64,000 nucleotides of DNA from Endozoicomonas sp965198415 (GTDB taxonomy: Bacteria > Pseudomonadota > Gammaproteobacteria > Pseudomonadales > Endozoicomonadaceae): assembly GCA_965198415.1 (NCBI GenBank), contig CBDAPN010000032.1:1550001-1614000 (forward strand), given 5' to 3'. The position numbers and the translations under genes were made by a program. Below, piece after piece: positions 19,901 to 28,333 of this stretch. Below the pieces are notes generated by a model. It had not been told where the DNA came from and ran no database searches. It worked only from the letters and a program-made list of their open reading frames with translations. Every line of letters begins with the position of its first letter. Position 1 is the stretch's first letter.

Positions 19901-19918
19901 GAGCGCCAAAATGTCTGA
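16898..19918 (+). CDS. soxA: Sarcosine oxidase, alpha subunit
   Basis: This 1006-residue subunit binds NAD+ and tetrahydrofolate and forms the methylene transfer tunnel with beta. Residues about 15-100 are the ferredoxin-like 2Fe-2S-type fold without its cluster. A Rossmann NAD/FAD region starts at CEVLIVGGGAAGLAAARTL (about 170-190), and a second nucleotide motif region surrounds KVILATGALERPLVF. The C-terminal ~400 residues are a GcvT-type aminomethyltransferase domain (DASTLGKIDIQG, GPNSRKLLEKL, SFTGELSFEI), the folate site. Length and domain order match the family. It starts inside the soxD stop (ATGA) and its end overlaps the soxG start by 8 bases. Confidence 0.96.
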   Translation: MTQQNRLRTGGRIDRQTALQFTFNGKQYQGFQGDTIASALLANGIDVVGRSFKYSRPRGILAAGAEEPNAILQVGSNESTTIPNIRATQAELYANLNADPVAGWPNVNLDLMGAVGKVGGAMMSPGFYYKTFMQPQSMWMTYEKYIRKAAGLGKAPGAGDPDVYDKMNHHCEVLIVGGGAAGLAAARTLSGSGLRVMLLDEQNEFGGALLSSTQTLDEQPASAWLEETLRLLHADPDITLLPRTCAFGYYDHNLIGAVERRTDHLGEGVPGPRQRLHRIRAKKVILATGALERPLVFGNNDVPGCMLASAVSTYIQRYAVVPGNKLVLMTTNDHAYRAAIDWHQSGREVVAVIDTRQQAKGDLPDLARELGIRVITGHAVINVTGSKRVNGAEIAPVNTDASKVTGSVTALNCDTVASSGGWSPVVHLSCHCGSKPVWREDIAGFVPGAPVQHHFNAGGIVGTYRLSDVLAEGAGAALTAGEALGGIMVEQNFATPKANDPKESAAMALYHVPHTRPTSRAPKQFVDFQNDVTAAGIEQATREGFESIEHVKRYTALGFGTDQGKTSNINGMAITAKSLNQTIEQTGTTIFRPMYTPVTFGALAGRDAGHLFDPSRFTSMHLWHLQHGAKFEDVGQWKRPWYFPKAGESMQDALNRECLATRKSVGILDASTLGKIDIQGKDAREFLNRIYTNPWGKLAPGRCRYGVMCKEDGMIFDDGVTSCISDNHFIMTTTSGGAATVLQWLEHWHQSEWPELEVYFASVTDHWATMTISGPNSRKLLEKLVDGHDISNEGFPYMSWQTFKVAGVDARVFRISFTGELSFEINVQANFGLYVWEQVMAAGKAFNITPYGTETMHILRAEKGFIIAGQDTDGSVSPQDMNMNWVVGKKKSFSYLGKRSWARQDNTRENRKQFVGLLTTDPEQVLPEGAQAVRDPNESIPMTMVGHVTSSYYSACLDRSIALAMIEGGLSSIGEKVYFPLADGRTIEAEITSSVFYDPKGERQNV

Positions 19919-20558
19919 CACAGCAGTAGATATTGAACAAACAGTTAATGTGCGCCACAGCTGGTCACCCCGGTTTGAGTCGCCTTGGCACCACATTGAC
20001 ATTGAAAAATTACCACAGCCCCCGGAACAACCCACCGTGTTCATTGAAGAACTGAAGGGGTTGAGCCATCTGGTACTCAGGGGCAACAGTGATGATCCGT
20101 CGTTTGTTACCGGAGCAGAAAATGCTCTGGGCGTCCCTCTGCCAAAAACACCGGGTGCTTCAGAGCACAACGAAAAAGTACGGGTTTTCTGGCAGGCGCC
20201 CGATGAATGGCTGGTTGTTGGCTTACCGGAACAGGCAGTCGCTATCGAGTCCACTCTGCGCCAGCACCTCAGCGGACATTTTGCCGTGACCGATGTCAGC
20301 GGAGGACAAACACTGGTATCGTTATCCGGGCCTAATGCTGAAAATGTGCTGAAAAAATCAACATCTTATGATGTACACATCAAGCATTTTCCCGTCGGAA
20401 AAGTGGTTGGTACGGTATTTGCTAAAACACAGGTGCAACTACGCCGCACTGGTGAACAAGCATTCGAACTGATAGTTCGCCGCAGTTTTGCTGACTATGT
20501 GTGGCTCTGGCTGCTTGACGCTAGCCATGAGTACGGTGTGACATGCCGTCATGAGTAA
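19911..20558 (+). CDS. soxG: Sarcosine oxidase, gamma subunit
   Basis: A 215-residue gamma subunit with a small GcvT-like fold, the fourth component of the sarcosine oxidase tetramer. Recognisable segments are PLPKTPGASE, VFWQAPDEWLVVGL, TDVSGGQTLVSLSGPNAENVL and FELIVRRSFADYVWLWLLDA, in the order usual for the family. The ATG at 19911 is chosen because it has AAAGGAG eight bases upstream and overlaps the soxA stop; an in-frame ATG 24 bases upstream lies deeper in soxA. A GCTTCGG/CCGAAGC stem in the following spacer separates it from the antiporter gene. Confidence 0.93.
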   Translation: MSDTAVDIEQTVNVRHSWSPRFESPWHHIDIEKLPQPPEQPTVFIEELKGLSHLVLRGNSDDPSFVTGAENALGVPLPKTPGASEHNEKVRVFWQAPDEWLVVGLPEQAVAIESTLRQHLSGHFAVTDVSGGQTLVSLSGPNAENVLKKSTSYDVHIKHFPVGKVVGTVFAKTQVQLRRTGEQAFELIVRRSFADYVWLWLLDASHEYGVTCRHE

Positions 20559-20633
20559 GTAGTTTTTAGTTCTTGGCTTCGGCGTCAGCCAGTCTGAAAC
20601 CGAAGCAATCGTCGTAAAAAAGGGAGACAAATA

Positions 20634-22094
20634 ATGATAAAAAGAACACAAAGTGCGAAACCCACGTTACTAATGGCACTGCTCCCGATAGTGTTAACAC
20701 TGTCGATACTGGCGATTCAGCTGTTCGTGTTTGATGACTTCACACCGCACATCCCGTTGGTTATTGGTATTGGTGTAACGGCCTTTTTAGCCTGGATGCG
20801 CGGTTACCGCTGGAATGACATTGAAGATGGCATGCTCCACACAGTTCGGGTAGCTCTGCAGTCCATTGCTATTTTGATGATGGTTGGAATGATCGTTGGT
20901 GTGTGGATTGCCAGCGGCACAGTACCCATGCTGATTTACTACGGCCTTAGCGCTTTAAGCCCTGGCATTTTCCTCGCCGCCAGCATGTTGCTGTGCTCGG
21001 TGGTCTCGCTCTCACTCGGCACCTCTTGGGGCACGGTGAGCACCGTTGGATTGGCACTGGTTGGAATCGGTATCGGTTTTGATATTCCCGTTTACTGGAC
21101 GGCTGGCGCAGTGGTTTCCGGTGCATTTTTTGGTGACAAGATGTCGCCGCTGTCGGATACCACCAACCTTGCACCTGCGGTTATTGGGGTCAACCTGTTC
21201 GATCATATTAAAAACATGTTGCCCACTACCGTTCCTGCCATGCTGTTGGCCTTTGCCATCTACCTTTTTATGGGCTTTGAATCCAGTGGCTTGCAGGCGA
21301 CCAACTTTGCCAAAGTAGCCGTCATTTCTGAAGGTATTGAGAATAACTTCACTTTGTCTGTCTGGTTACTGCTGCCTCTGGTGCTGGTCTTTGGGTGCTC
21401 ATTCGCCCGCATGCCCACACTGCCATCACTGTTTGTGGGTGTTATTAGTGGTGCATTGTTGGCGATCTTTGCACAAGGCGCTAGCATCCATGACGTGTTC
21501 CGTTACCTGCAAAGTGGTTATGAAATTAACACCGGCATCTCAGAAATAGACTCGCTACTAGGACGTGGTGGAATTCAGTCCATGACCTGGGTAATCACTT
21601 TGGTAATGATCTCCCTAGGCTTTGGTGGCGCTCTTGAGCGCACCCGCTGTCTGGAGACCATTGTTGAAGCCATTCTTAAAAACACCCGATCCTTTTTCCG
21701 GCTGCAAAGCTCGGCCATCACCACATCCGTTGCCACGAACCTTGTTGCTGGTGACCCTTACCTCTCAATCAGTCTGCCAGGGCGTATGTTTGCACCTGAG
21801 TATGAGAAGCACGGTTATTCCAAACTCAACCTTTCTCGTGCAGTAGAAGAGGGTGGAACTCTAGTTTCACCATTGATTCCATGGAATGCAGGTGGCTCTG
21901 TAGTCATCAGTGCATTAGGGCTGGGCATTGCCGACGGCAACATTGAGAACCTACTTTATATTCCCCTCGCGTTCGCTTGCTGGATTTCACCCTTGATCAG
22001 TATTTTTTACGCAGCTACCAACAAATTTACCCTGCGTAGTGAAGGCAAAGCCAAAGATGAAGAAGAAGGGGTTCTGGTTAGTGACGGTACGTAA
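20634..22094 (+). CDS. NhaC-family Na+/H+ antiporter or related exchanger
   Basis: A 486-residue inner-membrane protein with about 11 hydrophobic segments. The conserved core SLGTSWGTVSTVGLALVGIG followed by GAVVSGAFFGDKMSPLSDTTNLAPA is diagnostic of the NhaC family, which includes Na+/H+ antiporters and amino-acid/amine exchangers. The gene follows soxG by 75 bases on the same strand and ends at a strong terminator, so it is probably the last gene of the sarcosine operon. A role in taking up sarcosine or betaine-type compounds, or in sodium balance during their uptake, is inference; substrate cannot be read from sequence. Confidence 0.88.
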   Translation: MIKRTQSAKPTLLMALLPIVLTLSILAIQLFVFDDFTPHIPLVIGIGVTAFLAWMRGYRWNDIEDGMLHTVRVALQSIAILMMVGMIVGVWIASGTVPMLIYYGLSALSPGIFLAASMLLCSVVSLSLGTSWGTVSTVGLALVGIGIGFDIPVYWTAGAVVSGAFFGDKMSPLSDTTNLAPAVIGVNLFDHIKNMLPTTVPAMLLAFAIYLFMGFESSGLQATNFAKVAVISEGIENNFTLSVWLLLPLVLVFGCSFARMPTLPSLFVGVISGALLAIFAQGASIHDVFRYLQSGYEINTGISEIDSLLGRGGIQSMTWVITLVMISLGFGGALERTRCLETIVEAILKNTRSFFRLQSSAITTSVATNLVAGDPYLSISLPGRMFAPEYEKHGYSKLNLSRAVEEGGTLVSPLIPWNAGGSVVISALGLGIADGNIENLLYIPLAFACWISPLISIFYAATNKFTLRSEGKAKDEEEGVLVSDGT

Positions 22095-22168
22095 ATGCTG
22101 AAAAACTTCAGCGTAACCAGTGGAGATCACTGGAGGTGACCTCCCTGTTGTAACAAGGATGACAAAAA

Positions 22169-22206
22169 TTGGCCTGAAAATTTCCTGATTTTCAGGCCAA
22201 TTTTTT
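22169..22206 (+). terminator. Strong intrinsic terminator ending the sox operon
   Basis: Perfect 12-bp stem TTGGCCTGAAAA/TTTTCAGGCCAA with an 8-base loop, followed by six T and preceded by five A. Confidence 0.92.
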
Positions 22207-22338
22207 ACCACCTTAGAAAACCTGAGCAATCACACAATATTATAAAAAATAAATTTCATTAGCTTATGGCGCTTCCGGTTCTGGGGGACTATAAAAAGGA
22301 CTTACAACCACTTTTATCCATTTCTAACCTATTTTCTG

Positions 22339-23670
22339 GTGTTTAGAGTGCATACTAAGTCCGTTACTTTCTTTGATCCGCATCTGCAAAAAACCATTCT
22401 GACTATTCCTTTCTTTTATGCTTTCAACAAACTGCTACAGCAAAGAAATATATGTCTCCTTATTGCAGGCTTACTGTTGATGCCCATTAGCTTTTTACAA
22501 AATGCCAACGCATTAGAGCAAGCTGATAGAGCCGGGAACACGACAACTTATCTTCGATGTTGGTATAGAGTAGTTAATAACCATAATAAGCCGTTCGCTG
22601 AAAGAGTGTGGGGGAAAAATGCTGACGGTAGCCGTTTTGTCATTCCCGGCTATTGGTATGATCCCTACAGTTTAGATAATATGTTTTATACATCACTGAA
22701 ACAAAAGGAGCTCAAAGAAGCTTGTCTGCGTGCTGTACCAAAAACTGCGAACCAGAATGAGGTACTTATGTATGCAGCTGACGATAACTATTCGTTTAAC
22801 AATAAGATTTGGTTCAATGACCAGATGATTACTAATAAAATTAATAAGATCGTATCTTTTGGTGACAGTCTCTCGGATACTGGAAATCTGTTCAACAAAC
22901 TAGACTGGAGATACCCTAATTTGCACAGCTGGTTTGTTGGTCATTTCTCCAATGGTTTAACCTGGACAGAATACCTGGCGAATAAAAAGGGTATTCCACT
23001 GTACAGTTGGGCAGTTGGTGGTGCTGCTGGGAAAAAGGAGGACTTAATCATTGACAGTATCCATTCTCAGGTTCAATCATTCCTTAAGTTCATGAAACGA
23101 GCAGAATATTTTAGCTATGAAAACACGTTGCTGGTTTTAGAGTTTGGCCTGAACGATTTTATCACTTATTTTCGCAAATTAGAGGATACTGAAAACGATT
23201 TTCGCTCTGCTATTGAACAGCTAATCAAGGCAGGAGGTAAACACCTTATAGTTCTAACATTGCCTGATGCAACGCACTCCCCCTCATTTAAATACAAAGG
23301 CGCTGCCAAGAAAAAAATCGCCAAAGAGAACATTATGAAATTTAATGCTTTTGTTAAGTCACTAGTAAAAAAACACAAAGACCTTGGAATAAATATCACT
23401 CTGGTGGATGCGGCAACGATATTTCAAGAGGTTCTTGATAACAACCTTAAATATGGATTTATAAATACAAAAGATTCCTGCTTAAATATTAAAAGATACA
23501 ATCTCCTGGATTACCTATTTCAGCATCCCTTAACAGATGAGTGCAAAACTCATGGTTCAGATAAATACGTATTTTGGGGCATAATGCATCCAACAACTGC
23601 AACGCATAAAATTCTGGCAGAGCAAATAATTAAGGAATCACTCTCAGCACTCAATTTCGCAGAGGAATAA
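22339..23670 (+). CDS. Secreted GDSL lipase, thermolabile-hemolysin/phospholipase type
   Basis: An SGNH hydrolase of 443 residues related to Vibrio thermolabile hemolysin and PlpA phospholipases. A hydrophobic export segment sits at about 37-58. The N-terminal domain has YLRCWYR and GYWYDPYSLDNMFYTS. The catalytic domain has block I FGDSLSDTGN (Ser177), block II WAVGGA (224-229), block III GLNDF (Asn272) and block V VFWGIMHPTTATH (His417). The position normally holding the catalytic Asp of DxxH is Gly414. Vibrio vulnificus PlpA has the same Gly and uses a bound chloride, so activity is still likely. The start is unclear: the frame opens at a GTG (22339) with no good ribosome site, and the first in-frame ATG falls inside the signal segment. 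AT-rich codon use differs from flanking housekeeping genes. Confidence 0.85.
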   Translation: MFRVHTKSVTFFDPHLQKTILTIPFFYAFNKLLQQRNICLLIAGLLLMPISFLQNANALEQADRAGNTTTYLRCWYRVVNNHNKPFAERVWGKNADGSRFVIPGYWYDPYSLDNMFYTSLKQKELKEACLRAVPKTANQNEVLMYAADDNYSFNNKIWFNDQMITNKINKIVSFGDSLSDTGNLFNKLDWRYPNLHSWFVGHFSNGLTWTEYLANKKGIPLYSWAVGGAAGKKEDLIIDSIHSQVQSFLKFMKRAEYFSYENTLLVLEFGLNDFITYFRKLEDTENDFRSAIEQLIKAGGKHLIVLTLPDATHSPSFKYKGAAKKKIAKENIMKFNAFVKSLVKKHKDLGINITLVDAATIFQEVLDNNLKYGFINTKDSCLNIKRYNLLDYLFQHPLTDECKTHGSDKYVFWGIMHPTTATHKILAEQIIKESLSALNFAEE

Positions 23671-23677
23671 TCGCACC

Positions 23678-23717
23678 AAAAAGCTGTGGATAACTCAAGC
23701 TTAAAACTATCCACAGC
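23678..23717 (-). terminator. Intrinsic terminator of fklB, built from DnaA-box-like arms
   Basis: On the minus strand a 10-bp stem (GCTGTGGATA/TATCCACAGC, 15-base loop) is followed by five T. One arm contains a perfect DnaA-box sequence (TTATCCACA) and the other a one-mismatch copy; this is probably coincidental. Confidence 0.75.
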
Positions 23718-23755
23718 CAATGGTTTAATCGCTACCAGCAGATAAATTAAGGGAG

Positions 23756-24394
23756 TTAAGCCACAATATCCAGCAGTTCAACTTCAAACACCAACGTAGT
23801 AAAGGGGCCAATCGGACCGGAGCCGGCCTCACCGTAGCCGAGCTTATAAGGAACATAGAGCTTCCACTTAGAGCCGGTTTTCATCATCTGCAGGGCTTCT
23901 ACCCAGCCAGAAATAACACCGGAAACCGGAAACTCGGCAGGTGCGCCACGCTCTACAGAGCTATCGAAAACGGTGCCATCTATAAATGTGCCGTGGTAGT
24001 GAGTACGAACAGTATTGGAGTGAGTTGGCTTTTCCCCACTGCCTTCTTTGAGAACTTCGTACTGCAAACCGGAATCGGTTACCTGAACGCCCTCTCGCTT
24101 GGCGTTTTCAGCCAAAAACGCTTCTCCGTCGGCGCGGAGTTTTTCGCCCCCAGCCGCAAGAGCCTGAGATTTCTCAGTTGCTTCCGCTTGCAGGCGCTCT
24201 TGCATTTGTGCAAATGCAGTGTGCAGATCTTGATGGGAAACTGCACTTTCAACGCCGTTCAGGGCATCCGCCAATCCCGCCAGCACCGCCTCAATGGATA
24301 AACCATCGATGGAATTAGCTCTCAGCTGTTCGCCCATTTCGCGACCAATGCCGTAGCTGACGCGCTCTTCCATAGTTTCGTAGATTTCAGACAT
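23756..24394 (-). CDS. fklB: FKBP-type peptidyl-prolyl isomerase, FklB-like
   Basis: This 212-residue cis-trans prolyl isomerase (FKBP22 type) has an N-terminal helical dimerisation domain (YGIGREMGEQLRANSIDGL, DALNG) and a C-terminal FKBP domain (GSGEKPTHSNTVRTHYHGTFIDGTVFDSS..., SGVISGWVEALQMMKTGSKWKLYVPYKLGYGE, FEVELLDI). No signal peptide is seen, so it is cytosolic. Its ATG overlaps the rnz stop by one base (TAATG), indicating coupled translation in an rnz-fklB operon. Confidence 0.93.
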   Translation of the reverse strand: MSEIYETMEERVSYGIGREMGEQLRANSIDGLSIEAVLAGLADALNGVESAVSHQDLHTAFAQMQERLQAEATEKSQALAAGGEKLRADGEAFLAENAKREGVQVTDSGLQYEVLKEGSGEKPTHSNTVRTHYHGTFIDGTVFDSSVERGAPAEFPVSGVISGWVEALQMMKTGSKWKLYVPYKLGYGEAGSGPIGPFTTLVFEVELLDIVA

Positions 24395-25407
24395 TAACTT
24401 TCAACTTCGCTGTGAATAAGGCGGGCGAGTATATCACGATCCGGTGGAATCAGCTGACCAGAACGATTAACTGCCCAGCAGCTCAGATCACTGGCCAGAC
24501 CAATATTGCCGTGGTAAAACTGCACCGCTTCGGTGAGAATCTCATCAATACAGTTGCCGCCCGCTGCACGAGAGCGCTGATAGCGACCACTGAAATGCGT
24601 AAGAATTAAGTTAGGCACACCACCCGCTTGCGCTGCTTCTGCCGTCATTCGGGCGGAACTGTGCATCCAGGCTGGCCCGGCCTTCTGCCAGGCGGCATGG
24701 GTGAGCGTGGCTTCGTGTACCAATACGTGAGCACCTTGCAGGGCGTTGTGCAGTAACTGGGGTTTATCGTTGTCACCGGCGATGACCGCAACCCGACCGG
24801 TGGGTGGGGGTTGCAGCACTTGCTCCGGTTGCACCCGCCGACCGCCAGGCAGTGTTACCACCTGCCCCTTTTGCAGTTCGCCCCAGAGCTCGCCTCTGGG
24901 CACTCCCAAAGCTTGTAACTGCTCAATATTGAGCTGAGTGCTGACGGTTTTCTCCATCAAACGATAGGCAAAACACGGCACCCGATGGGACAGTTCATGG
25001 GAGGTGACGCTGAACTGGCGATCCTCATAAGAAAAACCGGGTTGGTCACTTCTTATAAATTCAATATCGAATGGCAGATTGGTGACATCCGAATAGGCCA
25101 GAGCCGCCTCAACAAATTGCTGTACACCGTTAGGGGCACATATCGTCAGTGGTGCCTCGCGTCCCTGCATACTGGCTGAACAGATCAGTCCGGGCAGACC
25201 GTAAATATGATCACCATGAGTATGGGTAATAAAAATGGTTTGCAATTGACTGAGCGTATAACGACAGTGCAGCAGCTGTTGTTGTGTGCCTTCACCACAA
25301 TCAATCAGGTACCACTGCTTTGCATCATCAATCGCCAGTGCCAAAGCCGTAACATTTCTGTCGGTGGTGGGCGTACCCGCAGAGGTGCCCAGAAAGGTGA
25401 GTTTCAT
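24394..25407 (-). CDS. rnz: Ribonuclease Z
   Basis: A metallo-beta-lactamase-fold endonuclease that processes tRNA 3' ends. Metal ligands are in the ITHTHGDHIYGLPGL motif (about 60-74); further conserved parts are VLVHEATLTHAAW and LILTHFSGRY. The chosen ATG (25407) gives the family start MKLTFLGTSAGTPT and has AGAGAAAG upstream. The frame is open for 18 further codons upstream, but those residues have no family counterpart. At 337 residues it has family length. Translationally coupled to fklB (one-base overlap). Divergent from envC. Confidence 0.94.
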   Translation of the reverse strand: MKLTFLGTSAGTPTTDRNVTALALAIDDAKQWYLIDCGEGTQQQLLHCRYTLSQLQTIFITHTHGDHIYGLPGLICSASMQGREAPLTICAPNGVQQFVEAALAYSDVTNLPFDIEFIRSDQPGFSYEDRQFSVTSHELSHRVPCFAYRLMEKTVSTQLNIEQLQALGVPRGELWGELQKGQVVTLPGGRRVQPEQVLQPPPTGRVAVIAGDNDKPQLLHNALQGAHVLVHEATLTHAAWQKAGPAWMHSSARMTAEAAQAGGVPNLILTHFSGRYQRSRAAGGNCIDEILTEAVQFYHGNIGLASDLSCWAVNRSGQLIPPDRDILARLIHSEVES

Positions 25408-25543
25408 GCGCTTTCTCTGAACAATCGTTTGACAGATTGTATCAGATGCCCATGGACTCATGAGAACTTTTCAAGCCGGCCTGTATCTGCTAGCCAAATA
25501 AAGGCATACTGAAGAGGTTTTGATTCTGGCTAAAGATACCCCT

Positions 25544-26716
25544 ATGACTCCATCCAGTTCGCTACTCCAAAGCAGCAGAAAAAAAGTGCTGGCAGCACTT
25601 TTTACAGCGCTCACAACGCTCGCCACTTTGCCCCTGCAAGCCAATGAGCAGACAACCACCGAAGCACAAATCAAAGCGGTTGAGAGTGATATTGAGCAAA
25701 TAAAACAACTGCTCGAAACCATCAATGCCGAACGCTCCAACGCCGCGCAGCTGTTGCATGAGAATGAGCAGAACATCCACCAGCTGAACCGGGAAATCAG
25801 TGCTTTGGAAACTCGCCTTAAGGAGGGGCAAAGCGATATAAAAAAGCTCCAAAGCCGTCAGCAACAGCTGACGGCGAGCAATGAGCAACTCAAAGCGCAA
25901 GTAGCACTCAGCCTGCAATCCCTCTACAAAAGCCCGGGCGACAGTCGTCTTAAACTGTTGCTAAACCAATCAGACCCGGCGCAGGTTTCCCGGCAATGGG
26001 TGTATATGGATTATTTTCAGCAGGCGCAGTTTGAGGCCATTGGTAAGTTCGAACAAACGGTAACGGAGCTAAAAACGCTCCAGAGCCAACAACAACAATT
26101 GATCACTCGCCTTGACCAGCAAAAAGTTGCAATCAATCTGAAAAAAAAGACACTGGTCGAACAACAACAGGAGCGAAAAAAGCTGCTTGGCACCCTGAGC
26201 AGACGTTACCAAACAGGTGGCAAGGAGCTTAAGCAGCTCGAAAAACAGCGCCAACAACTGGATGAAATACTGGCCGACATCCATAAAAGGGCGCTTAGCT
26301 CGCAAAGCACTTCCACACTCTCATTCAAAACCCGCAAAGGCAACCTGCCGTGGCCTGTTACTGGCAACGTTCTGTTTAAGTTCAACGAGCCAAACCCACA
26401 AACCCGCATGCGCTGGCAGGGCATATTCATTGCTGCACAAACCGGCACCACCGTCAATGCGGTGAACGATGGTCAAGTCATTTTTGCCGATTGGCTTGGC
26501 AATTATGGCTTGCTCGCCATTGTTGACCATGGGAATAGCTTTCTCACCCTATACGCCCATAATGACGCTATTCTGAAACAGGAAGGCGATACAGTTCTGG
26601 CTGGTGAGCCTCTGGCACGCAGCGGCAATACTGGCGGTCAGCAGACAGAAGGCGTCTATTTTGAAGTTCGTCATAATGGCAAACCCCAGAACCCGTCTTT
26701 ATGGCTTAGCCGGTAG
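25544..26716 (+). CDS. envC: EnvC-like murein hydrolase activator
   Basis: A periplasmic protein with an N-terminal signal (LAALFTALTTLATLPLQA), a long Gln/Lys-rich coiled coil (about 35-250) and a C-terminal LytM/M23 domain. The first metal-ligand motif of active M23 peptidases is absent (RWQGIF where HxxxxxD is expected), as in EnvC. It should therefore activate AmiA/AmiB amidases at the septum rather than cut peptidoglycan itself. The ending YFEVRHNGKPQNPSLWL is typical. Start: the frame opens at a TTG (25520) two bases after GAAGAGG, too close; the ATG at 25544 gives a normal signal peptide. Followed by ctpA, the usual neighbour. Confidence 0.9.
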   Translation: MTPSSSLLQSSRKKVLAALFTALTTLATLPLQANEQTTTEAQIKAVESDIEQIKQLLETINAERSNAAQLLHENEQNIHQLNREISALETRLKEGQSDIKKLQSRQQQLTASNEQLKAQVALSLQSLYKSPGDSRLKLLLNQSDPAQVSRQWVYMDYFQQAQFEAIGKFEQTVTELKTLQSQQQQLITRLDQQKVAINLKKKTLVEQQQERKKLLGTLSRRYQTGGKELKQLEKQRQQLDEILADIHKRALSSQSTSTLSFKTRKGNLPWPVTGNVLFKFNEPNPQTRMRWQGIFIAAQTGTTVNAVNDGQVIFADWLGNYGLLAIVDHGNSFLTLYAHNDAILKQEGDTVLAGEPLARSGNTGGQQTEGVYFEVRHNGKPQNPSLWLSR

Positions 26717-26858
26717 AGTTTCAATCGGTGATACCGATAAGTAACTTCTAAGAGCCTGACAGCCGTTATCGCGTAGCGCAAGCAAGGTGTATCGACAGCT
26801 CATGTATTCAGCAGGCTCCTATACTTCTCTGATTTTAAAATAATGCCTGGGAGCATTC

Positions 26859-28319
26859 ATGAATTTTACATTTAACCTTAACCGGCTTTTTACCGTTCCA
26901 ACAATGGCTCTGGCAGCTTCAGCCCTAGCGACTACTCTGTCACTCAATAGCTGGGCCGAGGGGTCTGCTGACGTTACCGAAACAGCCGTTGTCGAACAAA
27001 AACAAAAAACAGCCGCACCAAAAGGCAGACTGCCTCTGGATGAGCTACGCACGTTTACCGAGGTAATGGAGCGTATCAAAAAAGCCTATGTTGAAGAGGT
27101 AGACGACAAAACACTATTGGAAAATGCCATTCAAGGCATGCTTAGCGGGCTTGACCCACACTCTGCCTATCTAAAGCCCGATGACTTTAAAGAGCTTGAA
27201 GAAAATACCTCCGGTGAGTTTGGCGGGCTTGGCATTGAAGTGGGGATGGAAGACGGCTTCATTAAAGTGGTCAGCCCCATTGATGATACCCCTGCGGCAC
27301 GAGCTGGCGTTCAGGCCGGTGACCTGATCATCAAGTTGGACGAAGAGTCCGTCAAAGGCATGAAGTTAAGCGATTCCGTTGAAAAAATGCGCGGCAAGGC
27401 AGGAACTCCCATCACCCTGACGATTGTCCGCGATGGTGAAGAAAAGCCTTTGGAGATTTCCCTCAAGCGGGCCGTCATCAAAGTGCAAAGTGTGAAAGCA
27501 AAAAACCTTGAGCCGGGCTATGGCTACATCCGCATCAGCCAGTTTCAGGCAGATACCGGTAAAGAGCTGGTGGCAAAACTTAACAGCCTGAAAAAAGACT
27601 TAGGCGAAGACGAACTCAACGGCCTGGTGCTTGATTTACGCAATAACCCGGGCGGCGTATTGCAGGCAGCGGTTGGGGTAACGGATGCATTTATCAGCGA
27701 CGGCCTGATCGTCTACACCGAAGGGCGTATCCCCAACTCTGAGTTGCGTTTTAACGCCACTGCCAACGACCCTTCCCAGGGTGTGCCACTGGTCGTCCTG
27801 ATCAATGGAGGCTCTGCCTCAGCATCTGAAATTGTTGCCGGTGCCCTGCAGGATCATAACCGCGCCGTGTTGCTAGGGACAGAGTCGTTTGGTAAAGGTT
27901 CCGTGCAAACCGTACTCCCGTTAAGTGTGGATTCCGCCAAAGGCCTAAAACTGACCACTGCCTTATACTACACCCCGAAAGGTCGCTCCATTCAGGCAGA
28001 AGGCATCAAGCCGGACATTGTGGTTCAGCGCTCCACGGTTACGCCCATTGATGCTCCACAGCGGTACAAAGAAGCCGACCTGCAAAGACACCTCAGCAAT
28101 GGCAATAAAAACGACAACGGTACTGCAGGAAAAAAAGACTCTGGTGCAATCAAAGCGGCGCAAGAGATTGCCGATATGCTGGCGAACGACTTTCAGCTTA
28201 ATCAGGCATTGAATGTATTGAAGGGAATGCACATTAACCGAATAACAACGCAAAAAAACGCAGATCTGCAAACCGCAGCATTACCGTCAACAAATACCAG
28301 CGCCGTAAGCCAGAAATAA
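26859..28319 (+). CDS. ctpA: Carboxy-terminal processing protease CtpA (S41)
   Basis: A periplasmic Ser/Lys protease of 486 residues. A signal peptide (about 1-32, ending SWA-EG) precedes an N-terminal helical part, a PDZ domain (about 95-185, GGLGIEV... DDTPAARAGVQAGDLI) and the S41 catalytic core. The nucleophile Ser lies in GGSASASEI and the general-base Lys in ESFGKGSVQT; the DLRNNPGG signature is also present. CtpA-type proteases trim periplasmic proteins and peptidoglycan hydrolases. Adjacency to envC supports a cell-envelope role. The C-terminal ~90 residues are polar and low-complexity. Confidence 0.94.
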   Translation: MNFTFNLNRLFTVPTMALAASALATTLSLNSWAEGSADVTETAVVEQKQKTAAPKGRLPLDELRTFTEVMERIKKAYVEEVDDKTLLENAIQGMLSGLDPHSAYLKPDDFKELEENTSGEFGGLGIEVGMEDGFIKVVSPIDDTPAARAGVQAGDLIIKLDEESVKGMKLSDSVEKMRGKAGTPITLTIVRDGEEKPLEISLKRAVIKVQSVKAKNLEPGYGYIRISQFQADTGKELVAKLNSLKKDLGEDELNGLVLDLRNNPGGVLQAAVGVTDAFISDGLIVYTEGRIPNSELRFNATANDPSQGVPLVVLINGGSASASEIVAGALQDHNRAVLLGTESFGKGSVQTVLPLSVDSAKGLKLTTALYYTPKGRSIQAEGIKPDIVVQRSTVTPIDAPQRYKEADLQRHLSNGNKNDNGTAGKKDSGAIKAAQEIADMLANDFQLNQALNVLKGMHINRITTQKNADLQTAALPSTNTSAVSQK

Positions 28320-28333
28320 AAATATAGCGTTGG

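Noticed and set aside
23683..23717. DnaA boxes taken as part of a replication origin
   Set aside because: Only one perfect and one imperfect box, no AT-rich unwinding region, and none of dnaA, dnaN, gidA or rpmH nearby; the structure serves as a terminator.
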